Origin: Triangularia verruculosa
Lineage: Eukaryota; Ascomycota; Sordariomycetes; Sordariales; Podosporaceae
Length of the DNA: 64,000 bases
NCBI GenBank assembly: GCA_033296885.1
Contig: MU863937.1
Span: 1-64,000, forward strand
Direction: 5' to 3'
Shown: positions 56,894-64,000 of the stretch, piece by piece
Numbering within the stretch: the stretch's first letter is position 1
Layout: each line of letters begins with the position of its first letter
Notes under the pieces: generated by a model
What the model was told of the DNA's origin: nothing
Databases searched by the model: none
Seen by the model: the letters and a program-made list of their open reading frames with translations, nothing else
Translations under genes and position numbers: made by a program

Positions 56894-58858
56894 ATGGAGC
56901 CGGTCTTCATAGTCTCACGCGAAGAGTTCCACGATGTTCAGATGGAGCTAAAGCGTGTTCAAAACATCCAGCACCATCATTCGGAGCGAATACGGCACCT
57001 GGAACGTCGCCAAGCTGATGACGCCGCTTTAAAGTCGGTCTGGCATTCCCCCTTTCCAAGCGTGCTTGGGGGAACACCTCAGCATGGTCAGTGGTCAATG
57101 GCGTCAATATTCTGTCCCAAAAGATCCGATGCTAACAATCAGATAGGTCCCGTCCATATGCCCCCTGCTGACTTCAGCGACATTGACGACGAACAGAGTC
57201 AAACTCTGCTGGGAACTTTACAACTCGACGCTGACGAGGAGCCTATACGTAGAGGGGCTGCCTCGCGGGCCAATAGCGTGCGGTTTGACGAAAGTGCGCT
57301 GCACGGTGCCGGTTTTGGAGGCCACGCCATTCGACACTCAAACGACTTTGGTCCCATACGCCCGTCCAGTGGCATGGGAGGGCATCAGTTGGAGCGGTCG
57401 TACTCTCACAAGTCGGATGGGAGACATAGTTCAGCTGGACATTCGGTCCACTCAGGGATTTCCGGACGAGCCAGCAGTCTTGGACTTGACACTAACTTCG
57501 TGATTGGCGGTCGTGACGAGGACGACTCGCCCCTGGACATTCCGGAGCCTCCGCCCGTATTTTATGTTTTGGGATCTGCTCCCTCCATCATCCGCTGCTG
57601 GATCACGACCGAGTGGACGTCTGAAGGATTGTTATACGCCGTTGTGTGCACAGGCTCTCAAAAATCAACGGTTGAGTACTCCCTGCTTCGAGATCTGGAT
57701 CTGGTCAACAACATTCACCGGGATGTGGACGGTGTTCACAGAATCACACTGCCCGTTTTCCTGGCCGAGGCTCGAGTGACTCAGTCCAACTCACGGGGCG
57801 GCAGCCCTGCATCGCAGTTGCCTAGTATCACGGCGAACTTTGAAGTCACGGGTCTGGACCAACAAGACAGCCCCGAGACCAAGAAAACTATTCGTGTGTT
57901 TATCGGTAGCCATACGTTACGGCTTCACAGCGCAGACTTGCTACTGTCCCAGAACTGCATGACTCTGTACGGCAGCGATCGCGACAAGCTTTCAATTCCG
58001 TTTGTGCGACCTGAGGATGATGCAGTTTTCAAGCACCTCACCACAGCCAATCTTTTACCGGGCAAACCAAAGCTCAATGCTGCTGCTCCCGAGTTTGTGT
58101 CTGGAGACAAGACGTCGAAGCGTTCTTCCAGGACGGTGGCGGAGCCGGAGCGTCCGGAATCAAGGTCTGTGCAGAATGGCTCCGAGGGAGTTCTATCACC
58201 CGCCACACAGCTGAGTCAACCTGTCGTCAAGTCTGCGGCGACAACGACAACGAGCGCTGCTTCTGAGAGCGGCGCAGAGAGTGACAAGCAGCACACGGAG
58301 CCGTCAATGACGGAATTGTCTGGAAAGGATACTCATGCAGCAACCGATCCCTCACGTCGCGAGCCCAGCCTCGCTATCAGAACACCCTGGCGGCAGACGG
58401 CTGTAGGGGTGTCTGATTCCGGTACTCCATTGAGCGGTTACCAGCCAGCGACTCGTCCGCGCTCTATGAAGGTGCTTCGACCGACTAAGGCTAGCAGCAG
58501 TACCTCATCATCAGCTCGGACAGGAGCGGCATATGAACCAGCGCCGGCCCCTCGGTCGGGAGGTGAGCAGCGTCGCAAGGGCCAGAGCGATGTCCAGCCT
58601 GCTATTGGTATGAACAGCTGGGGTATTTCGAAGCGCAGCATGAGCGGTCCAGCTCTGAGCAGTCTCAACGCTGAGACCAGAGTTTCCTCGGCTGCCTCTA
58701 CGGCAACAATCACCACGCCTACAGCCAACAGTCACAGTGACACGGGGAAAATTACGCCTTCTCTCCCACGGACAGCAAACAACCCGCTCGGAAGCGCGTC
58801 GGCGTTCTCGTGGATTGCCTCCAACAAGCCCAAGACTCCCACCGCTGCTGCTGACTAG
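56894..58858 (+). CDS. Conserved-looking fungal protein with N-terminal coiled coil
   Basis: Function not recognised. The ATG at 56894 begins MEPVFIVSREEFHDVQM; the open frame further upstream looks like leader. A 60-nt stretch at 57087-57146 has donor GTCAGT, a GCTAAC branch-like motif and acceptor TAG. It contains no stop and is a multiple of three, so both spliced (634 aa) and unspliced (654 aa) products keep the frame; the spliced form is more likely. Residues about 8-45 form an amphipathic helix, probably a coiled coil (VQMELKRVQN...IRHLERR). A folded domain seems to lie at about 210-380 (PPVFYVLGSAPSIIRCW, VHRITLPVFLAEARV, IRVFIGSHTLRLHSADLLL, DKLSIPFVRPED). The C-terminal third is Ser/Thr/Pro-rich and probably disordered. 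Confidence 0.75.
   Translation: MEPVFIVSREEFHDVQMELKRVQNIQHHHSERIRHLERRQADDAALKSVWHSPFPSVLGGTPQHGQWSMASIFCPKRSDANNQIGPVHMPPADFSDIDDEQSQTLLGTLQLDADEEPIRRGAASRANSVRFDESALHGAGFGGHAIRHSNDFGPIRPSSGMGGHQLERSYSHKSDGRHSSAGHSVHSGISGRASSLGLDTNFVIGGRDEDDSPLDIPEPPPVFYVLGSAPSIIRCWITTEWTSEGLLYAVVCTGSQKSTVEYSLLRDLDLVNNIHRDVDGVHRITLPVFLAEARVTQSNSRGGSPASQLPSITANFEVTGLDQQDSPETKKTIRVFIGSHTLRLHSADLLLSQNCMTLYGSDRDKLSIPFVRPEDDAVFKHLTTANLLPGKPKLNAAAPEFVSGDKTSKRSSRTVAEPERPESRSVQNGSEGVLSPATQLSQPVVKSAATTTTSAASESGAESDKQHTEPSMTELSGKDTHAATDPSRREPSLAIRTPWRQTAVGVSDSGTPLSGYQPATRPRSMKVLRPTKASSSTSSSARTGAAYEPAPAPRSGGEQRRKGQSDVQPAIGMNSWGISKRSMSGPALSSLNAETRVSSAASTATITTPTANSHSDTGKITPSLPRTANNPLGSASAFSWIASNKPKTPTAAAD
57087..57146 (+). 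other. Probable 60-nt in-frame intron
   Basis: GTCAGT at the 5' end, GCTAAC about 17 bases before the TAG at the 3' end, no stop codon inside and a length divisible by three. The 20 residues it would encode (starting WSMASIFCP) look unlike the surrounding protein. Confidence 0.6.
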
Positions 58859-59262
58859 AAGAAAAGTGCCCCGAAGAAGACTCGCAGGCGACAAGGAAAG
58901 AAGCGGAAGTTAGGGACGAGGATTGCTGATTGCTGCTGAGGATAATGAGGAAGATCAGCGGGCAGATGAAGACAGGGCAAACATTGGCTTTTGCATGGCT
59001 TTGAAGGCCCGAATTAGTGTGCCATGATTTGCAAGCAGCATCCGCGGTGATTTGAGCCGAGTGCTGAGCTTGCCAGCGACAGTAGTGTCTATGATAGTTA
59101 TGGATCAGAAAAGCAAAAATAAATAGTCTTAACCGAAGGCCCTTGCGCCAAAACTTGTACGTTTCTTCTGCGCAGTCTTTGTATCTTCGCCGTGAGCGGA
59201 TATCTCAGGTATGTAACTTCTTATGCAACGAATCTGCACCACACTTCCGTTTCATTCTCTAC
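58859..59262. other. Convergent spacer
   Basis: 404 bases between converging stops of the coiled-coil protein and the GH30 gene; 3' UTR-like, with an AATAAATAG-type polyadenylation candidate near 59119. Confidence 0.6.
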
Positions 59263-60785
59263 TCACGACTTCTTTGCCCCTGGCAGTATAAAAAACGTGG
59301 TTATACTCCTCGCTGCCACCTGTCCACTGACTGTCCCATCCGCTGCCAGCGTTGCAGCAATACCCGCCGCGTTCCGAGTGGAATCCGAGACAAAAGCCTG
59401 GACATAGCTCGGCGCCGCCCCACCACTGAGTTTGATGCTCACGTTCGCCGAGTTGCCAGTAGTACTAATCACAACCACGGCAATAGTCCCGTCTTCATTT
59501 CTAAACGCCGCCGTCCTGATCCCCGTCCCACCCGATGTGCCCACCCTGACGGCACCAGGGCTGACATATCTCGACCAGTTGGCGAACGCCCAGAGCCTCT
59601 TGGAAACCTCGTACGTGTTGGTGCTGTTGTCGACGCGGATGATCTTCTCGTTGGTGTTTGGGTTGGGCCACTGGACGCCCTCCCAGTAGAGGTACCCCGA
59701 GGCGTTGTAGTTCACCACAGCGGAGTAGATGTTGTTTGCCCAGGTCAGCCCTTCTCCGGCGCCGCCGTTGGAGTACCAGGAGGTAGTCCACTGCCCGTTC
59801 AAATCGCACTGTTCCGAGAACCAGACTGGATTTCGGGAGTTCATGGGGCCGGAGGGACCGCCGGTGTAGGTGTGGCTCGTGACGGTCTTGAGGCGGGATT
59901 CTTGGCCCTGAGAGCGGATCGAGCTGACCATGCTGGCGCCGTTGCCCCAGCCCATTGTCTCGCAGCAGGCGATGCCGAGGGTGGAGGTGAGGTTGGCGGC
60001 CTCGAGGGTGGGGTAGAGGATCTTGATGAAGTCGGCGGCTTGGTTGCCGTCGGAGCGCATTGAGGCGTAGGAGGCGGTGTAATCGGGCTCGTTGAGGAAG
60101 CCGAGGTGGGAGATGGGGACGCCTTCCTGGGCGTAGAATTTGATGTAGGCTACGAGGTAGTCGGCGTAGGCTTGGCGCCAGTCGCCCGAGGAGCAAGAGG
60201 CGTTGGGGACGCCGCAGAGGGTGCCGCCGTTGGCGTCGTTGTTGTTTGTTTTCATGTACCCGGGTGCTGACCAGGCGTCTTTAGGGGGGAGGGGGGGGGG
60301 GGGGGTTAGTGATCGTATCATTATTGAGGAGAAGGGAACGTACTGGCGTAGATTTGCTTGACGCCGTATTGTTGGACTGCCTGCTGGGAGACCCAGAGCT
60401 GGCCGCTGTCTTTGCCGTCCCAGACGTACTGGGGGGTAGCTTTGGGACCGCCGGGGTTCCGGGGGGCGATGGTATTCATGAAGTCGGAGTTGCTGTTGGG
60501 GGTGGAGCCGATGCCGTTGCGGAGGATGGTGAAGCCGGCGCCGGTGGTGCGGTTGAAGAGGAGGTCGAGGAGCTCCTTCTGCTTGGTCTTGTCGGACATG
60601 TTGGTGATGAGATTGGCGCGCTGGAAGGCAAGGCTGAAACCGAAGCCGTCCATGCGCTGGAAGGTGCGGGAGAGGTCGACGGTGATGGTGGAGGATTGCT
60701 GACGGGGACCTAGGGCTGTGGCATCGGAGGAGGGGGCAGCAACCGCCGCGGCTGCTGCCGTGAGGATGGTCGTGGTGAAGCGCAT
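59263..60785 (-). CDS. Secreted glycoside hydrolase family 30 enzyme
   Basis: An extracellular retaining glycosidase of family GH30; the layout resembles fungal subfamily 7 xylanolytic enzymes (xylanase or xylobiohydrolase), though beta-1,6-glucanase or galactanase cannot be excluded. Two exons on the minus strand (60344-60785 and 59263-60278) give 485 aa. The N-terminus MRFTTTILTAAAAAVAAP is a clear signal peptide. The catalytic barrel has FQRMDGFGFSLAFQRA, ILRNGIGST, YANAWSAPGYMKTNN (joined by splicing), the acid/base Glu in LGFLNEPDYTAS (about Glu211) and the nucleophile Glu in VWFSEQCDL (about Glu303). The C-terminal beta-domain ends in RSITTFFIL. The 65-nt intron carries a run of about 14 C as its pyrimidine tract. 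A TATA box sits 83 bases upstream of the start, as expected for an inducible gene. Confidence 0.92.
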
Positions 60786-60867
60786 CCTGGATGAGCCTCG
60801 GGAGAGGAGTGATAAGATGCGGCGCCTGAGATCGCGGTCTCGTCAGAAGGTATGTTTTCAGGGTCGG

Positions 60868-60874
60868 TTTTATA
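60868..60874 (-). promoter_or_regulatory. TATA box of the GH30 gene
   Basis: TATAAAA on the minus strand, 83 bases upstream of the ATG at 60785, a normal spacing for a TATA-driven fungal promoter with a short leader. Confidence 0.5.
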
Positions 60875-61634
60875 CATGGCGGATAGGATATTTCCCATGT
60901 GCTTCTCCGCACTTGTCATATTGGAGGTTTCCCGTCCTCGTGGCTTTTTTCTGGGGGAATCGATATTACCTTGTATAGGGCATATTAATCGCCCTCGTCT
61001 GACATGCTGTGCTATGGCAAGCCTCTTTCGATGTGGGTGTCTGACATGACAGAACTATCATCGAAGTTCATGTTCTGTATAAGCCGAAGTTGGCTTTGGT
61101 ATATATCTCTCATATACATTTTAATGTTTGAGTGCTCTTCACTTTCAACCGCCTCGAAGACTGAATCTGAGAATCTCACAATCTTCCAAGTATGGAAAGT
61201 TCCCCCATCGTATCCCGATTTGGCCCAACTCTTGACTCCTACTCTCTCCGCAGAAATCCCGAGTGCCATGCCATATCCGTCGTCAATGACCAGCAGCGGT
61301 TAAATTCGAGGTTTCCCTATGATCCATTTCCAAGAAGAAGGGCTCTTCCCCTTTCCTCCGGCTTTACCCAGGGTACTACCCACTCTCGTCTTGGTATGGG
61401 AAACAAGGGAGGCAAAGATTCTAAAAGAAGTAGACGACCAAAATAAATGCCCGACGCGGCATGCACGGCTTTCGGAATTAAAACTGTGGGGTACGTCAGC
61501 TATGCACCTCATCCGGTCCTCGTGGAAATATAAATGAGATACTAGGATACGTACCGAGAATATCCATCCACCCGGTTCTTGTAAGTGTCACGGTGGAAAA
61601 GGGGGTAGTGACACATCGAAACGGGCCCCCTTCT

Positions 61635-61647
61635 AAACCCTAACCCT
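61635..61647. promoter_or_regulatory. Telobox-like element AAACCCTAACCCT
   Basis: About two telomere-type CCCTAA units, 310 bases upstream of THI6. Such strings can bind telomere-repeat (Myb-type) proteins in promoters. Similarity to the motif is the only support. Confidence 0.4.
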
Positions 61648-61867
61648 GGGATGTCAGCAAAAGAAACATAGAAAATAGTCGAGAAGGTGCAAAGGCACAC
61701 AGTAAATCATTCAGTAATCAAGATTCAGATGCTGTAAGAGCTAATGCCATCAATTTGATGATCTTGTCAGTTGCAAAAGCCGTGACTACCCTCATCGCCA
61801 AGCCCCAAATGTCACGCCACTGAAGCAAGCGCTCTTTCTCTCAACCCTCAACTTCTGACCCCACCTG

Positions 61868-61894
61868 CTCTCACTCACTCACTCACTCACTCAA
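61868..61894. repeat. CTCA tetranucleotide repeat
   Basis: About six CTCA/TCAC units within 90 bases of the THI6 start codon, so probably in its 5' leader. Confidence 0.85.
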
Positions 61895-61957
61895 CCCAGT
61901 CCGCATCTCATCTCAACTCAGCTCTACGCAAAACGGCCATCCAAGCTTATTTTCAAG

Positions 61958-63921
61958 ATGCCGAAGCCAAAAGTCGATTATTCCCTCTATTTGGTGACGG
62001 ACTCCACACCGGCCGTGCTCAAGGACCCGTCGAAATTCTTTGAGATCGTTCGGGAATCCCTCCGTGGGGGTGTGACTCTTGTTCAGCTGCGGGAGAAGAC
62101 GGCCGATACGGGCGAGTTCATCAAAACGGCGAGGAAGCTGCACGAAATCACTCAGGAATACAATGTACCGCTTCTTATCAACGACAGGGTGGATGTGGCT
62201 TTGGCGGTTGGCTGTGAGGGCGTGCATATTGGACAGGATGACATGGGTAAGTGCTGAGGGCCCCTTTCTGCATTGTTATGATGAGCCCGTTATGCCTTAT
62301 ACGCCTATGATTATCTTTTCAATGTTTATCGAACATATTGGTATACGTCGAGTGGGCCATTTGAGGCGTATTTACGAACGTGTTCAGGCCTCCAATGAAC
62401 AGTTAATGGACCCCTTTACACATTGAACTCAGACGTTCGGTGCTAACTAATTTACAGAGCTGAAGACTGCGCGACAACTGCTTGGAGACGACAAGATCAT
62501 CGGAATGACAGTTAGTAGCATAGACGAAGCCCTGAAAGCCTGTGAAGACGGAGCTGATTACTTGGGCATCGGGACGGTATATGCTACACCCACGTAAGCA
62601 GGCATCCCCTACAATTTTTCTACTAGGAGGTTGACACAGGAAAGAAAAACAAACACCAAATCCATCATCGGTGCCGCCGGAGTCCGTGAGATTCTCGCTG
62701 CCATGGACCATGCAGGCTACTACGAAAAGGTCAAGACCGTCTGCATCGGTGGTCTCAACAAAGCCAACATCCCGCGCATCCTTTACCAGAGCCAGCATTT
62801 TGGTGACAAGTCATGGACCCTTGCCTTGGACGGCGTGGCTGTCGTCAGTGCGATCATGTCTGCTGATGACCCCAAGGAGGCAAGCAAAGAGTTGCTGGAG
62901 CTTGTAAATTCGTGGCCCAAGTACAGGGGCGATTCTCTGATTCATTGCAGGGCTCAAAGGGGCGTGCTGGAAGTGGTCCCAGACATCATCAAGAGGGTGC
63001 ACGAGACGAAGCCTTTGACACACAACATGACGAATTTGGTATGTGTACACTCTGCCTTGAAGATGGTGAGGGGGCTATACTGACGAAGAGGGTAGGTGGT
63101 ACAAAACTTTGCTGCCAATGTTGCTCTGGCGGTTGGTGGCTCACCCATCATGGCTAATTACGGCGAGGAGGCGGCCGATCTGTCCAAGCTGGGGGGTTCG
63201 TTGGTGGTAAACATGGGCACTGTCACGCCGGAGGGATTGTTGAACTATTACAAGGCGATGCAGGCTTACAATGTGGCCGTTCAGCCGGTTGTTTTTGATC
63301 CTGTTGGGTACGTATATCTCCTTGGTTACCAACGGTCAGCGGAGGCTAATAAAATGAAACAGGGCAGGGGCAACTTCAGTTAGGAGAGGGGCTGTCAAAT
63401 CCATCCTCGCCAATGGCTATCTCGACGTCATCAAAGGCAACGAAGGCGAGATCAAGACTGTCTGGGGTGCGGTGGATGGAGAACAACAGAGGGGCGTCGA
63501 CAGCAGCGACAGTCTGACGCCCGAAGATAAGCTTGACCTAGTCGTGAAGTTGGCCAAGAGGGAGCACAACGTGGTGGTGATGACTGGAAAGACGGATTAT
63601 GTCAGTGATGGCTACTGGACTGCTATCATCGCCAACGGGCACGAATATCTGGGCCTTGTCACTGGGACAGGGTGCACGATTGGAACGGCCATCTCAGTGG
63701 CTTTGGCTGCGTACCATAAGCAAGACAAGCTTTGGGCCGTGATCACCGCGATGCTACACTTTGAAATCGCGGCCGAGATCGCCGCTGAGAGGTGGGACGT
63801 CAAAGGCCCGGGCACCTTTATCTCGGCTTTCCTGGACGAATTGTATAATATCCGAATCGCTACGGTGAACGGGGATATGGAGTGGCTGAAGAGAGCTAAG
63901 ATTACGGTCACAAAGCTCTGA
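61958..63921 (+). CDS. THI6: THI6: thiamine-phosphate synthase / hydroxyethylthiazole kinase
   Basis: Bifunctional cytosolic enzyme of thiamine synthesis: the N-terminal half joins HMP-pyrophosphate to thiazole phosphate to make thiamine phosphate, and the C-terminal half phosphorylates hydroxyethylthiazole for salvage. Five exons (61958-62246, 62458-62593, 62645-63038, 63096-63307, 63363-63921) give 529 aa, close to the yeast length. Synthase motifs: YLVTDSTPA, LVQLREK, LLINDRVDVALAVGCEGVHIGQDDM, GADYLGIGTVYATPT, KTVCIGGLN. Kinase motifs: PLTHNMTNL, VVQNFAANVALAVGGSPIM, PVVFDPVGAGATSVRRGAV and the phosphate-binding, catalytic-Cys motif GTGCTIG. The third acceptor is read as AAAG, which restores ATPTKTNTKSIIG. 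Intron 1 is 211 nt but has no thiamine-pyrophosphate riboswitch consensus that I can see. Confidence 0.96.
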
Positions 63922-64000
63922 GTTAGATATTTAAGATATTATAACAAGTTAACAACACTTTATGAGTGCTTTCTTCTTAGCTCGAGCTATGTATAAAAAG

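Larger units (their letters stand above)
60786..61957. other. Divergent promoter region GH30/THI6
   Basis: 1.2 kb between two diverging genes. It contains the GH30 TATA box, a telobox-like string (61635-61647) and a CTCA tandem repeat close to the THI6 start. Short open frames here have no recognisable domain. Confidence 0.6.

Noticed and set aside
62247..62457. Possible thiamine-pyrophosphate riboswitch in the long first intron of THI6
   Set aside because: The intron is long and the gene is in the right pathway, but I could not find the conserved CTGAGA and CCTGAT-type core elements in the right order. Known fungal cases are mainly in the THI4 and NMT1-type genes.

Overview
The window reads as nuclear DNA of a filamentous ascomycete, most likely a sordariomycete (Sordariales-type). 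The genes are fungal or pan-eukaryotic. They carry short introns (mostly 50-130 nt) with GT/AG ends and CTAAC/CTGAC-like branch sites. Several families are fungal: a DUF2457-type acidic protein, a PXA-domain protein, a CENP-B/ABP1-type DNA-binding protein and a GH30 secreted hydrolase. No bacterial operons, viral genes, rRNA or clear tRNA genes were seen. Exon models below were built by hand from splice sites and reading-phase continuity; where given, exon lengths sum to whole codons.

Left part (0.3-20 kb): an interrupted Cys-rich zinc-ribbon protein (minus); ATP synthase delta subunit (minus; five exons, a GC-AG first intron, a 30-nt exon); a 5.1-kb gene-free stretch; an intronless acidic DUF2457-like protein (plus); SAR1 GTPase (plus); a membrane-anchored patatin-like lipase (plus); a structured repeat with tRNA-promoter-like boxes and three GAAA-loop hairpins; polyprenol reductase DFG10/SRD5A3 (plus); and an AlkB-like dioxygenase (minus, convergent with DFG10).

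Middle (21-47 kb): a 1594-residue ankyrin protein resembling Set3-complex subunit Hos4 (plus); DRG1/RBG1 GTPase (plus; two 21-nt exons); an 8.5-kb gene-free stretch; a CENP-B-type DNA-binding protein (plus); a PXA-domain protein (minus) split by a 1.85-kb intron; and MSS51, the COX1 translational activator (minus).

Right part (47-64 kb): splicing factor RSE1/SF3B3 (plus; shares a 0.4-kb divergent promoter with MSS51); a LysM protein with Cys-pair clusters (minus); an IAH1-like SGNH esterase (plus); a conserved fungal coiled-coil protein (plus); a secreted GH30 glycosidase (minus); and bifunctional thiamine enzyme THI6 (plus), which ends about 80 bases before the window edge.

The gene set is mostly housekeeping: ER export and secretion (SAR1, DFG10), lipid handling (patatin, perhaps PXA), mitochondrial ATP synthesis and COX1 expression (ATP16, MSS51), RNA and translation (RSE1, RBG1), chromatin (Hos4-like, CENP-B-like) and vitamin supply (THI6). 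There is no sign of a biosynthetic cluster. The most unusual things are structural: an in-frame stop in the first gene, the giant intron in the PXA gene, the GC-AG intron and microexons, and the hairpin-rich repeat between the patatin and DFG10 genes.
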